This document shows positions 43,454 through 52,479 of a stretch of 64,000 nt of DNA, in pieces. The position numbers were made by a program, and so were the translations under genes. The notes beneath the pieces were generated by a model, which made no database searches, was not told the origin of the DNA, and saw only the letters and a list, made by a program, of their open reading frames with translations. The stretch spans positions 1 through 64,000 of the forward strand of contig DCIE01000076.1 in NCBI GenBank assembly GCA_002315765.1. The letters run 5' to 3'. The stretch is from Ruminococcaceae bacterium UBA1734 (lineage in GTDB: Bacteria; Bacillota; Clostridia; Oscillospirales; Acutalibacteraceae). How positions within the stretch are numbered: position 1 is the stretch's first letter; every line of letters starts with the position of its first letter.

Positions 43454-45837
43454 TGGAATATAATATTACTAAACATGCGAAAACACTTGAACTGGATGCA
43501 GTTCTCGAAAGACTTTCCTTTGAGGCACAATCAGAGGCAGCGAAAGAAACGGCAAAAAAATTAATTCCCTGTAATAACTTTGCCGAGGTTAAGGATAACC
43601 TTGCCGAAACCGAGGATGCATATATCCTTATTTCGAGATTTTCAGCACCCTCATTATATGCCGATATCAGTATTCCTTCAGTATTAACAAGGTCAAAAGC
43701 CTCAGCCGATTTGTCCATTAAAGAAATTCTTTTAATTGCCGATTTATTGAGGATTATAAGGTCTGCAAAAGATTGGAGAAATAATTGCTCGGGCAGTGGA
43801 GATATGCTTATTGATAAATATTTTGAGTGTTTGTATCCTAATAAGCATTTGGAAGAAAGAATAAGTTTTGTTATTAAGTCCGAAGAGGAAATCTACGATA
43901 AAGCTTCGCAGGAACTTTATAATATAAGACGGAAAAAATCCGCTTGTTCATCAAAGGTCAGGGATGTTTTAGATAAGATTATCAGAGGCTCCACCTCTAA
44001 ATACTTGCAGGAAGCAATCGTTACCCAGCGAGACGGAAGATATGTTGTTCCCGTCAAGGTTGAGCATAAGGGTAATGTAAGCGGTATAGTCCATGATACA
44101 TCGGCCACCGGCTCTACTGTATTCATTGAGCCTATGAGTGTTGTGGAAGCAAATAACGAAATGAGAGTGTTAGAAGCAAAGGAGAGAGAAGAAATCGCAA
44201 GAATATTGGCTGAACTTTCGGCTGAAATCAGTGATTTTTCCGATACGCTTAAAAAATCTTATGATTGCGTTATTGCTCTTGATTTGATTTTTGCTAAGGC
44301 AAAGTATGCTTTTAAAATAGGCGGAAGTATTCCCAAGCTAAATACGGAGGGTAGAATTTTCCTTAAAAGGGCAAGACATCCTCTGATAGGTCAAAAGAAG
44401 GCTGTACCGGTTACAGTAGGCGTCGGAAAGGATTATGACACCCTTGTAATAACCGGCCCTAATACCGGCGGTAAAACCGTAACTCTTAAAACCATCGGGC
44501 TTTTTTGTCTTATGACAATGTGCGGTCTTATGATACCTGTTGACGACGGAAGCGAAATTGCCGTTTTCGATAAAATATTTGCGGATATAGGGGATGAACA
44601 ATCAATAGAACAATCCCTATCCACATTTTCTTCACATATGGTAAACATAATAAATATACTAAAACAGTGCAATAATAAATCTCTTGTTTTGTTTGACGAA
44701 TTGTGTGCAGGTACTGACCCTGTTGAGGGTGCGGCTATTGCTAAATCAATACTAATGAATTTGGCTGATAAAGGCGCTAAAACCGTTGCTACAACCCATT
44801 ATCCCGAACTTAAAACCTATGCACTTGATACCTATCGTGTGGAAAATGCCGCTTGTGAGTTCGATGTAGAAACACTTAGACCTACATATAAACTTATTGT
44901 GGGAATTCCCGGCAGTTCTAATGCTTTCGCAATTTCTAAAAAGTTAGGCCTTGGCGATGATATTATAGAGTTGGCAAAAGGACAGTTGACAGAAGAGGAT
45001 ATTCGTTTTGAACGGTTGGCAAGGGAGTTGGAAATCGAAAGAAAAAAGGCGGAAGACGAACGAATTGCCGCCACAAGGCTAAGAAGTGAAATTGAAGAAT
45101 CCAAAAAGAGATACGATAATCTTGAAAACGAATTAAAACTTAAACAAAAAAAGATTGTTGAGGACAGTAGAAAAAAGGCAAATGATATTGTAAACGATGC
45201 ACGAAACAGGTCCGCTTCTTTGTTAAATGAACTCGAGGAAATGAAAAAAGCATTCAATAAAGAGAATGCCGGTGATAGTGTTGAGAATGCCCGAAAACTA
45301 TATAAGGACTCTATAAAGAAACTTGAGGAAGATGCCGACCCGATTGAAAATAATGTTGTGGGAGAAAAGCTTAAATCTCCTCCGAAGCCCGGTGATGTGG
45401 TTGTTATTTCTTCGATTAACCGAGATGCAAATATTTTAGAGGTCGACCAAACAAAAAAGAAAGCCTTGGTTATGTCGGGTTCAATTAAAATGTGGGTAAG
45501 CTTTGATGAGCTTCTAATGAAAAAAATAAATAAAAATAAGGATATTAAGAAAACAAGAAATGTTACCGGTCTTATGTCAAGAGCCGATAGGGTAGTTGCA
45601 GGAGAAATAGACCTTAGAGGTATGGCGAGTGATGAGGCTATTATGGAGCTTGACAGATATATCGACAGTGCCGTACTGTCGGGTATTACTACCGTTTCCA
45701 TTATTCACGGAAAGGGAACGGGAGTATTAAGAAAAGCGGTTCAAGTTTATCTTAAGGGTCATAAGAATATAGCATCTTACAGATTAGGAGTTTTCGGCGA
45801 GGGAGAAAACGGTGTAACTATAGCACAAATTAAATAA
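43453..45837 (+). CDS. mutS2: Endonuclease MutS2
   Basis: MutS2 is a MutS-like ATPase with a nuclease tail. In Firmicutes it acts on stalled or collided ribosomes or on recombination intermediates. The 794-residue protein has the MutS core and clamp (about 1-310), Walker A GPNTGGKTVT (about 333), Walker B LFDELCAGTDP (about 415), a long coiled coil (about 515-640) and a C-terminal Smr domain with DLRGMASDEA (about 718) and HGKGTGVLR (about 757). All motifs are intact. Its start forms a TGATG overlap with the recO stop. Confidence 0.95.
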   Translation: MEYNITKHAKTLELDAVLERLSFEAQSEAAKETAKKLIPCNNFAEVKDNLAETEDAYILISRFSAPSLYADISIPSVLTRSKASADLSIKEILLIADLLRIIRSAKDWRNNCSGSGDMLIDKYFECLYPNKHLEERISFVIKSEEEIYDKASQELYNIRRKKSACSSKVRDVLDKIIRGSTSKYLQEAIVTQRDGRYVVPVKVEHKGNVSGIVHDTSATGSTVFIEPMSVVEANNEMRVLEAKEREEIARILAELSAEISDFSDTLKKSYDCVIALDLIFAKAKYAFKIGGSIPKLNTEGRIFLKRARHPLIGQKKAVPVTVGVGKDYDTLVITGPNTGGKTVTLKTIGLFCLMTMCGLMIPVDDGSEIAVFDKIFADIGDEQSIEQSLSTFSSHMVNIINILKQCNNKSLVLFDELCAGTDPVEGAAIAKSILMNLADKGAKTVATTHYPELKTYALDTYRVENAACEFDVETLRPTYKLIVGIPGSSNAFAISKKLGLGDDIIELAKGQLTEEDIRFERLARELEIERKKAEDERIAATRLRSEIEESKKRYDNLENELKLKQKKIVEDSRKKANDIVNDARNRSASLLNELEEMKKAFNKENAGDSVENARKLYKDSIKKLEEDADPIENNVVGEKLKSPPKPGDVVVISSINRDANILEVDQTKKKALVMSGSIKMWVSFDELLMKKINKNKDIKKTRNVTGLMSRADRVVAGEIDLRGMASDEAIMELDRYIDSAVLSGITTVSIIHGKGTGVLRKAVQVYLKGHKNIASYRLGVFGEGENGVTIAQIK

Positions 45838-45848
45838 AATTTTGAATA

Positions 45849-45889
45849 AATCATCTGTTTTGTATAAGAATACAAACAGGTGATTTTTT
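45849..45889 (+). terminator. Terminator of mutS2 whose right arm holds the next gene's binding site
   Basis: A stem of about 16 base pairs with one bulged T (45849-45865 with 45870-45885, loop AAGA) ends in T6, and the next gene's ATG follows at once. The right arm includes AGGTGA, the only plausible binding site for that gene, so the same hairpin can end mutS2 transcripts and block translation. Confidence 0.65.
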
Positions 45890-46507
45890 ATGAAAAAAAT
45901 ATTGGGATTAATATTAAGTTTTTTGATTTGTGTTGTAATTTTAGTGGGAATATCATATTTGTATTTTAAAACAGATATAACCCATAACTCCGAAAACGCC
46001 CAAGCAAAAAAAGAAGATGTACCGTATTTTGATAATACACCTGAAAATACCGGAGTGTTGATTAGACTTCCCGATAATAGCGGATTGCTTTTTTATCTTA
46101 ATTTTAAAGAGGAAAAAATAAGTGCGGTAAATATAAGTCAATGTGCAAAAGAAAATGCTTGGTACAATGGTTATTATTCCGATAAAAATATTTATGCGGA
46201 TTATGATTTTATTTCAGAGCTTGTTGATAGAATCGGAGGTATTAATACCGTAATTGACGGACAAAATATAAGGCTTACCGGTGTTGATGTGGTTTCAATG
46301 ATGAAATCAAACAAATTTAGTATTGATACTGCAATGATTTCGGCACTAATGGAGAATATTGTGCAAAACGGATTTTCAAAAGATGATTTATCTTTTTTGC
46401 TAAGTAGTGGCGATAAAACCGATTTAACATTAAGCGATTGTATTGTTTGGTTGGAATATTTGCCGGAAATGTTTAAAAATATCACAATAGTTCCACTTGA
46501 TACTTAA
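45890..46507 (+). CDS. Small membrane-anchored protein with degenerate LytR-CpsA-Psr-like domain
   Basis: The 205-residue protein has an N-terminal membrane anchor (about 6-26) and an extracellular domain. The segment DFISELVDRIGGINTVIDGQ followed by LTGVDVVSMMK matches the core of LCP ligases (usually FxxLVDxLGGVxV, then LxGxxALxYxR). However, the catalytic arginines and the aspartate-rich half of the fold are missing, and the domain is much shorter than the usual 250 or so residues. It is probably not an active wall-teichoic-acid-type ligase; a regulatory or structural derivative is a guess. A perfect palindrome covers its stop codon (46501-46519). Confidence 0.6.
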   Translation: MKKILGLILSFLICVVILVGISYLYFKTDITHNSENAQAKKEDVPYFDNTPENTGVLIRLPDNSGLLFYLNFKEEKISAVNISQCAKENAWYNGYYSDKNIYADYDFISELVDRIGGINTVIDGQNIRLTGVDVVSMMKSNKFSIDTAMISALMENIVQNGFSKDDLSFLLSSGDKTDLTLSDCIVWLEYLPEMFKNITIVPLDT

Positions 46508-46527
46508 TAATATTAAGTAAAAGCAAT

Positions 46528-46554
46528 CACCTATTTATATATTTAGGTGTTATT
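46528..46554 (+). terminator. Weak hairpin after the LCP-like gene
   Basis: CACCTA (46528-46533) and TAGGTG (46544-46549) pair around an AT-rich loop and are followed by TTATT. It is a possible terminator, less convincing than the others. Confidence 0.35.
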
Positions 46555-46594
46555 GGCAAAATTAATATAAGTTTTTTGTTTTTGCTTCATTATG

Positions 46595-46623
46595 TTGACA
46601 TTTACAGTTTAAATGTATAAAAT
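46595..46623 (+). promoter_or_regulatory. Promoter of glnN
   Basis: Perfect TTGACA (46595-46600) and TAAAAT (46618-46623) with 17 bases between. Unlike glnA, the short leader here shows no terminator or hexaloop hairpin. Confidence 0.65.
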
Positions 46624-46656
46624 ACTTTTATTATATCTTTAAAGGTTGTGTTTCAG

Positions 46657-48753
46657 ATGGGAAAATCAGTTATAAATGAAATATTCGGCAGTAATGTTTT
46701 TGATGATACGGTTATGAAAGAACGTTTGCCGAAGGATACATACGAATTGCTTAAGAATGCCATTGTTTCGGGAAATGCAATTGATAGCAGTATTTCCAAC
46801 ATTGTTGCATCGGCAATGAAGGATTGGGCAATAGAAAAGGGTGCTACCCATTTTACACACTGGTTTCAACCAATGACGGGAATTACAGCCGAAAAACACG
46901 ATAGTTTTATTGCACCAACAGGTAACGGAAATGTTATTATGGATTTTTCCGGTAAAGAGTTAATAAAAGGTGAGCCTGATGCTTCTTCTTTTCCTTCAGG
47001 TGGACTTCGTGCAACATTTGAAGCAAGGGGATATACCGCTTGGGACCCGAGCTCGTTTGCTTTTGTAAAGGATAACACTCTTTGTATTCCTACTGCGTTT
47101 TGTTCTTTCGGAGGAGAAGCACTTGACCAAAAAACCCCATTACTCAGAAGTATGGATGCTGTTGGAAAACAGGCGCTTAGGATTGTTAAACTATTCGGTA
47201 TGGAGGATGTAACATCGGTTAGAACAACTGCAGGTCCCGAACAGGAATACTTTTTGGTGGATAAAGCATTGTTTAACAAGCGTCCCGATTTAATATACTG
47301 CGGAAGAACACTTACCGGCTCGGTTCCGCCGAAAGGTCAGGAAATGAATGACCATTATTTCGGTGTTATTAAACCTCGTGTCGCCGCTTTTATGCAGGAA
47401 CTTGACGAAGAACTTTGGAAATTGGGTGTTTTTGCTAAAACCGAGCATAACGAGGCTGCTCCTGCACAGCACGAATTGGCTCCCATATTCACAACCACCA
47501 ATATTGCCGCCGACCATAATCAGCTTACAATGGAGCTAATGAAAAAAATTGCCGACAAGCATGGGCTTGTTTGTTTGTTGCACGAAAAGCCTTTTAAGGG
47601 TGTAAACGGCAGCGGAAAGCATAATAACTGGTCTTTGGCAACAAACACCGGAATTAATCTTTTAAATCCGGGAAAAAATCCAAGTGAAAATTTAATTTTC
47701 CTGCTTTGTCTTGCCGGAGTTATTAAGGCGGTGGACCAACACCAGGATTTACTTAGAATTTCGGTTGCAACTGCCGGAAACGACCATAGATTAGGCGGTG
47801 CCGAGGCACCTCCTGCCATTGTTTCGATGTATTTAGGCGATGAGCTTACTTCAATACTTGAGGATATTGAAAAAGGAATTCATCACGATGATAAAATGAA
47901 AGCAACTATGAATGTGGGAACAGATGTTATTCCGATGTTCAAAAAGGATAACAGCGACCGAAACCGCACTTCTCCTTTTGCTTTCACAGGTAATAAATTC
48001 GAATTTAGAATGTTGGGCTCGTCATCATCAATATCTGATACAAATGTTATGCTTAACACAATAACTGCAGATGTATTTTGCGATTTTGCAAACCGACTTG
48101 AAAAATCGACCGATTTCAAATCTGAGGTTTTAGCTATTATTCGTGAGTCTGTTTCTGAGCATAAGAGAATTATTTTTAACGGAGACGGCTATTCTAATGA
48201 GTGGAAAGAAGAGGCGAAAAAGAGGGGACTATTAAATCTAAAGAGTACACCTGATGCAATTTCTTTTCTTTGTAACGATAGAAATATTGATATGTTTGAA
48301 AGACACGGTGTTTTCAGTGAAACCGAACTTAGATGCCGTGCCGAAATTTCTCTTGAAAATTACAGTAAGGTATTACACATTGAGGCTTTAACTCTCTATG
48401 AAATGGTTAGAAGAGATATTATGCCGTCTGTTTCAAAAGCCGTATTGTCTTTTTGTAAAACAGCCGAGAAAAAGAAACAAGCTTTGGGTATTGAGCCTTC
48501 TTTTGCCGAAAAGGATATTATTTCCTCGTTATCTTCTTGTTATGACAAATTGTTTGAACTGACTAATAGCCTTGATAAAACGGTGCAAGAAGCCCAAAAC
48601 ACCAATGATGTGGGAAGAAGGGCTGTTATTTATCGTGAAAATGTACTTGATACAATGGAAAAAATAAGAGATATTTCCGATAAATCCGAAACTCTTATGC
48701 CAAGAGATATTTGGCCGTATCCCACCTATGGTGATTTGTTGTTTAAAATATAG
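46657..48753 (+). CDS. glnN: Glutamine synthetase type III
   Basis: GSIII is the large dodecameric glutamine synthetase common in Bacteroides, Ruminococcus and cyanobacteria. The 698-residue length and the GSIII-specific N terminus ([19 protein letters not shown]) set it apart from type I. Catalytic motifs are [11 protein letters not shown] (about residue 185), [12 protein letters not shown] (about 265), [10 protein letters not shown] (about 325) and [14 protein letters not shown] (about 370). It makes glutamine from glutamate, ammonia and ATP. The ATG at 11 bases from AAAGG is chosen over an in-frame GTG nine bases earlier. It is monocistronic between its own promoter and hairpin. Confidence 0.94.
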   Translation: MGKSVINEIFGSNVFDDTVMKERLPKDTYELLKNAIVSGNAIDSSISNIVASAMKDWAIEKGATHFTHWFQPMTGITAEKHDSFIAPTGNGNVIMDFSGKELIKGEPDASSFPSGGLRATFEARGYTAWDPSSFAFVKDNTLCIPTAFCSFGGEALDQKTPLLRSMDAVGKQALRIVKLFGMEDVTSVRTTAGPEQEYFLVDKALFNKRPDLIYCGRTLTGSVPPKGQEMNDHYFGVIKPRVAAFMQELDEELWKLGVFAKTEHNEAAPAQHELAPIFTTTNIAADHNQLTMELMKKIADKHGLVCLLHEKPFKGVNGSGKHNNWSLATNTGINLLNPGKNPSENLIFLLCLAGVIKAVDQHQDLLRISVATAGNDHRLGGAEAPPAIVSMYLGDELTSILEDIEKGIHHDDKMKATMNVGTDVIPMFKKDNSDRNRTSPFAFTGNKFEFRMLGSSSSISDTNVMLNTITADVFCDFANRLEKSTDFKSEVLAIIRESVSEHKRIIFNGDGYSNEWKEEAKKRGLLNLKSTPDAISFLCNDRNIDMFERHGVFSETELRCRAEISLENYSKVLHIEALTLYEMVRRDIMPSVSKAVLSFCKTAEKKKQALGIEPSFAEKDIISSLSSCYDKLFELTNSLDKTVQEAQNTNDVGRRAVIYRENVLDTMEKIRDISDKSETLMPRDIWPYPTYGDLLFKI

Positions 48754-48775
48754 TAGGATAGTATGTGGAAATTTA

Positions 48776-48809
48776 AAGTCCGAGATTCTGATTTTTGAAT
48801 CTCGGACTT
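48776..48809 (+). terminator. Hairpin terminator after glnN
   Basis: A perfect 13-base-pair stem (48776-48788 with 48797-48809) closes an eight-base loop. The T tract on the plus strand is poor (TTAATCTTG). The stem sequence is nearly the same as in the terminator at 26408-26451. Confidence 0.65.
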
Positions 48810-48888
48810 AATCTTGTGTAATTAATATTTATGCTGTTTTAACTTTAATTCTCTTTTATCAGAATTAAAATTTAGGTATATTAATAAC

Positions 48889-48917
48889 TTGACTTTTTTG
48901 TATTATTGTGCGATAAT
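48889..48917 (+). promoter_or_regulatory. Promoter of the eleven-gene sugar operon
   Basis: TTGACT (48889-48894) and GATAAT (48912-48917) are spaced by 17 bases. The operator-like repeats begin immediately downstream, at the expected transcription start. Confidence 0.7.
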
Positions 48918-48954
48918 GAAACAAAACCAAACGAAACCGGAAACGAAATAAAAC
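48918..48954. promoter_or_regulatory. AAACGAAA-type repeats, likely DeoR-family operator
   Basis: Directly after the -10 come five closely spaced units of the form GAAAC or AAACGAAA on a C-poor, A-rich background, the kind of direct repeat bound by DeoR/GlpR-family repressors in Firmicutes. The second gene of the operon encodes such a repressor, so autoregulation with induction by a phosphorylated sugar is likely. Confidence 0.5.
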
Positions 48955-48971
48955 AAAAGGAGATTTTTAAA

Positions 48972-49592
48972 ATGGAATTTAAGGTTTTTCAAAAGGAATT
49001 AGAGTTACAGTCAAGAGGTTGGATACCGACCTTCCACGATGTTTCAAAGGAGATTATGGAAATCGTTAAGGCTTCCGGCGTAAAGAACGGAACAGTTGCT
49101 ATCGCTTCACATCATACTACTTGTTCGGTTATGGTACAAGAGTGTTCACATGATATTGATAGCTTTGATTTAGAGTTTTTACAGCATGACCTTTTGGACA
49201 TTATGAGAAAAATGATTCCCGACTTTGCCGAGGAGCATCAATACCGTCATCCGGGACCGCTTCATTCAAAGTTCGGTCGTTTCGTAAATGAGCCGGGTGA
49301 TTATACTTCTATGAACACCGACGGACATCTTCGTTCGGTTTTCTTCGGCAGAAGCGAAACTATGACCATTAAAGACGGTGAGCTTGACGGCGGTGAGTTT
49401 GCCCATGTTTACTTTATTGACTGGGACCATGTAAGAGCTCGTAGAAGACAGCTTAATGTAACAGTTATGGGTACTACCGAGGATGTTGAGGATAGAAAGT
49501 GGAATAACGGTGAAGTTATTAACACATTACATAAATTCACCGATGAAGAAAAGGCTGACGATATCCACTACACTTTACAGCAACAGAGATAA
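48972..49592 (+). CDS. YjbQ/UPF0047 family protein
   Basis: The 206-residue protein contains the YjbQ fold. Landmarks are HHTTCSVMVQE (about residue 43), the RHPGPLHSKFG segment (about 90), HLRSVFFGRSET (about 118) and the C-terminal RRRQLNVTVMG (about 158). E. coli YjbQ can act as a thiamine-phosphate synthase, but the natural role of the family is unsettled. This member has an internal insertion and about 40 extra C-terminal residues compared with the typical 140-residue protein. AAAAGGAG precedes the ATG. As first gene of a sugar operon, it probably handles a phosphorylated intermediate rather than thiamine. Confidence 0.82.
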   Translation: MEFKVFQKELELQSRGWIPTFHDVSKEIMEIVKASGVKNGTVAIASHHTTCSVMVQECSHDIDSFDLEFLQHDLLDIMRKMIPDFAEEHQYRHPGPLHSKFGRFVNEPGDYTSMNTDGHLRSVFFGRSETMTIKDGELDGGEFAHVYFIDWDHVRARRRQLNVTVMGTTEDVEDRKWNNGEVINTLHKFTDEEKADDIHYTLQQQR

Positions 49593-49598
49593 CTTATA

Positions 49599-50369
49599 AT
49601 GAGAGAATTATCTTTAGTAGAGCGCCGTCAGGCAATCCTTGATTTACTTCGTGAAAACAGCAAGGTGATTGTATCTGAACTTAGCGATACTTTTGGTGTT
49701 TCCGAGGTTTGTATAAGGAATGATTTGGCTGAACTTGAAACTAAAGGCCTTCTTTCAAGAGTACACGGAGGTGCTGTAAGCATCTCCGATAGTTACTATA
49801 ATATGAGCCTTGCACAAAGGTCAAATACCAACCGCTTGCAAAAAGAGGAAATTGCAATTAAGGTTGCCGGTATGATTCACGATAATCAATCCGTTATGAT
49901 GAATGCCGGTACAACTTCTCTTGCAGTTATGAAAAAACTAACCGAAAAGAACAATTTAAACATTGTTACTAATTCGGTTGTTTTGGCATTAGAGGGTGCT
50001 AAATATCCTAATTTGCATATTACTCTTTTAGGTGGAGAGGTTAATTCCGAATACCAATTTGTATATGGCACCTTGACGCTTACCCAGTTAGACGAATACA
50101 AGGTGGATGTACTTATTTTATCGGCCGACGGTATTGACGATGTGGGTGGAATTACAACTTATTATGACCAAGAGGCAGAGATTTGCAAAAAAATGATTAA
50201 GCAATCAAATATGGTTATTGCGGCACTTGACGGCACTAAACTCGGAAAGATTACTTATAAGAAGATTTCCGGTGTCGATAAAATTGATACTGTTGTAACA
50301 AATAAAGGTGCAAGTACAAAGATAATAAATAAACTTAAAAAAAGCGATGTGAATATTGTTATCGCTTAA
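49599..50369 (+). CDS. DeoR/GlpR family transcriptional regulator
   Basis: The 256-residue repressor has an N-terminal helix-turn-helix with the family signature VSELSDTFGVSEVCIRNDLAELE and RVHGGAV (about 22-58), and a C-terminal DeoRC sugar-phosphate sensor (about 75-235) with AGTTSLAVMKKL, TNSVVLALE and SADGIDDVGG. It should bind the AAACGAAA-type repeats at the operon promoter and let go when a phosphorylated sugar from the pathway accumulates. It begins seven bases after the yjbQ-like gene. The effector is unknown. Confidence 0.92.
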   Translation: MRELSLVERRQAILDLLRENSKVIVSELSDTFGVSEVCIRNDLAELETKGLLSRVHGGAVSISDSYYNMSLAQRSNTNRLQKEEIAIKVAGMIHDNQSVMMNAGTTSLAVMKKLTEKNNLNIVTNSVVLALEGAKYPNLHITLLGGEVNSEYQFVYGTLTLTQLDEYKVDVLILSADGIDDVGGITTYYDQEAEICKKMIKQSNMVIAALDGTKLGKITYKKISGVDKIDTVVTNKGASTKIINKLKKSDVNIVIA

Positions 50370-50389
50370 ACTTGAGGGATGAAAAGATT

Positions 50390-50986
50390 ATGAAAGAAAC
50401 TTCATTAAATTCGGCTTTGGAATCAATAAATATTGAAACCAAAGCTGTAAGCGATATGCTTCCCGCTATTAATAGCGATGCTTTTAAAAAAGCAGTTGAG
50501 GCTATTACAAAATGTAATAGGGTAATAACAAGCGCAAGCGGAACATCAGGAATTGCGGCTAAAAAACTTGCACATACATTATGTTGTATTGAAAGACCGG
50601 CACAGTTTTTGCCACCCTGTGAGGCATTACACGGCGGACTGGGTTCGGTGCAGAAGGGTGATGTTGTAATTCTCGTTTCCCGTGGCGGAAAAACAGGGGA
50701 GTTACTTCCCATTTTAGATGTTGCTCTCAAAAAAGGTGCTACGGTTATAGGTGTAACCGAAAATATGAATTCACCTATCGGTGCCGATTCTCATATTACT
50801 TTACCTTTAATAATTGAAAAGGAAAGCGATAAATACAATATGCAGGCAACTGCAAGTTTTGTAGCCACCATTGCTCTTTTTGATGCACTTATTTGTGCTT
50901 TGATTGAAGAAACCGATTATCAAAAGGAACAGTTTGCCCTTATTCATCCGGGCGGTGCCGTAGGCGCAAGACTTAACAATAAGTAA
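50390..50986 (+). CDS. SIS-domain sugar phosphate isomerase-like protein
   Basis: The 198-residue protein is a single SIS domain: VITSASGTSGIAAKKLAHTL (about 47), HGGLGSVQKGDVVILVSRGGKT (about 85) and the C-terminal IHPGGAVGARL typical of arabinose-5-phosphate isomerases (KdsD/GutQ). It lacks the two CBS domains of KdsD, so it is shorter and presumably not regulated by them. An aldose-ketose isomerisation of a phosphorylated pentose or hexose is likely. The ATG is preceded by GAGGG at about 11 bases. Confidence 0.82.
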   Translation: MKETSLNSALESINIETKAVSDMLPAINSDAFKKAVEAITKCNRVITSASGTSGIAAKKLAHTLCCIERPAQFLPPCEALHGGLGSVQKGDVVILVSRGGKTGELLPILDVALKKGATVIGVTENMNSPIGADSHITLPLIIEKESDKYNMQATASFVATIALFDALICALIEETDYQKEQFALIHPGGAVGARLNNK

Positions 50987-50998
50987 GAGGTATTGTTT

Positions 50999-51772
50999 AT
51001 GTATCAAAGAAGAAATATTGAGGATAACGAACCGTGGCTTGGTGAAATGGAGCCTTTTAAAATATCCGATAATATCTATTTTGTAGGCACTTTTCAGGAA
51101 TCTTGTCATATTATCGACACGGGAGACGGCTTGGTATTAATCGACTCGGGTAATATTTTTACATTACATATGGTAATTGACCATATGCATAAAATCGGTC
51201 TTAATCCCCGTGATGTTAAGTATGCGTTTTACACACATTATCACGAGGACCATACCGGCTCCGGAAATGCTTTTAAGCACCTTTCGGGTTGCAAGACAAT
51301 TATTTCAAAGGTTGACGAAAAGAATGCCTATGATGCCTGTGGATTTGTTGCGGATATAACTGTAAATGACGGTGATGAGTTTACTCTCGGTAACACCACA
51401 TTTAAGTTTATCTATACACCCGGTCATACAATCGGTGTTATGTCGGTATTGTTTAATACTACGCTAAATGGTATTCCTTATACTGCCGGAATGTTCGGTG
51501 GTGCAGGTCCTAATTCTCTAAAAAAATGGCACCGTTCATATTATCCTTCCTGTTTACAGGATTATCTAAACAGTTGCGACCGTTTGCTAAAGGAAAAGGT
51601 TGATATATTTATCGGTAATCACTGTTGGAATAATAATACCTTTGAAAAAGCTCGTATTCTTAAAGAAACCGGCGAAAATCAATTTCTTGACCCCAACGAA
51701 TGGGTGAAATTTTTGGAGTTTTGCAAGGATAGAGCTGAAAATTTAGACCAAGATGAAAGGAAACCCGAATAA
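50999..51772 (+). CDS. Metallo-beta-lactamase-fold hydrolase
   Basis: The 257-residue protein has the MBL metal site THYHEDHTG (about residue 79), further metal ligands in TPGHTIG (about 142) and GNHCWNN (about 205), and no signal peptide. It resembles glyoxalase II-like and lactonase-like members rather than true lactamases. In a sugar operon, a lactonase or phosphoesterase step is the reasonable guess (compare UlaG, an MBL lactonase in a DeoR-type regulated ascorbate operon). AGAGGT precedes the ATG. Its stop overlaps the next start by one base. Confidence 0.83.
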   Translation: MYQRRNIEDNEPWLGEMEPFKISDNIYFVGTFQESCHIIDTGDGLVLIDSGNIFTLHMVIDHMHKIGLNPRDVKYAFYTHYHEDHTGSGNAFKHLSGCKTIISKVDEKNAYDACGFVADITVNDGDEFTLGNTTFKFIYTPGHTIGVMSVLFNTTLNGIPYTAGMFGGAGPNSLKKWHRSYYPSCLQDYLNSCDRLLKEKVDIFIGNHCWNNNTFEKARILKETGENQFLDPNEWVKFLEFCKDRAENLDQDERKPE

Positions 51773-52479
51773 TGGTTAAAGATTATAAGATTTCAACTCC
51801 GTTTTTTGAGTTTGGACCTAAGGCATATCTATATGGCGAAGAACTCTTAGAACTTATGAAAGAGATTGACAAGTTTGCACAAAAATATGAAATGGATGTT
51901 ATTGCCGATGTGCAAACTACCGACCTTAGATTAATAGCTGAAAATACATCCGATAGAATTCATGTTTATGCTCAAAGTATGGATAGCATACCTGTAGGTC
52001 GTGGAATGGGAACTATTCTTCCCGAGGCTGTAAAGGCTACCGGCAGTGTTGGTGTTATGCTTAATCACGCCGAGTGTAAACTAACACTTGATGAATTAAA
52101 AGAAGCAATTAAAAGAGCTGACGAAGTAGGACTTGCAACCATCGTTTGTGCCGACACCGAAGAAGAAATTAAGGCTGTTGCCGAAATGAACCCCAACATT
52201 GTTGTTGCCGAGCCTTCCGAGCTTATCGGTACGGGAATTGCAGTAGGCAGGGAATATGTTGATGCTTGTATCTCTCTTGTTAAATCAATTAATCCTGAAA
52301 TTATGGTTCTTCCAAGTGCCGGAATCAGTTGTGGAAATGATTGCTATAACATAATTAAGGCCGGTGCTGACGGCTCGGGTTCTTCAAGCGGAATTTGCAA
52401 AGCCGAAAGTCCTGCTAAAATGGCAGAGGAAATGATGGCAGCCGTTCGCAAGGCTTATGACGAAAGAGAAGGAAAGTAA
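51772..52479 (+). CDS. Triosephosphate isomerase of the archaeal-type family
   Basis: The 235-residue TIM-barrel protein resembles archaeal-type triosephosphate isomerases more than the bacterial enzyme. It has TDLRLIAE, then VGVMLNHAECKLTLDELKEAIKR (the His-containing loop, about 98), TIVCADT (about 123), the catalytic glutamate in VAEPSELIGTGIAVG (about 146) and the phosphate loop PSAGISCGNDC and GADGSGSSSGI (about 183-207). The usual N-terminal NxK (Asn-Lys catalytic lysine) is not evident, the start reading KISTPFFEFGPKAY. The substrate may therefore differ from triosephosphate, for instance a tetrulose phosphate. It overlaps both neighbours by one base. Confidence 0.8.
   Translation: MVKDYKISTPFFEFGPKAYLYGEELLELMKEIDKFAQKYEMDVIADVQTTDLRLIAENTSDRIHVYAQSMDSIPVGRGMGTILPEAVKATGSVGVMLNHAECKLTLDELKEAIKRADEVGLATIVCADTEEEIKAVAEMNPNIVVAEPSELIGTGIAVGREYVDACISLVKSINPEIMVLPSAGISCGNDCYNIIKAGADGSGSSSGICKAESPAKMAEEMMAAVRKAYDEREGK

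Noticed and set aside
44832..45701. Long minus-strand Ser/Phe/Leu-rich ORF inside mutS2
   Set aside because: It mirrors the Lys/Glu-rich coiled coil of MutS2; such long antisense frames are typical of charged coiled-coil genes.
48776..48809. Hairpin sharing TCCGAGATTC with the terminator at 26408-26451, considered as a dispersed repeat element
   Set aside because: Only the stem core is shared, with no flanking similarity; two similar terminators are the simpler reading.
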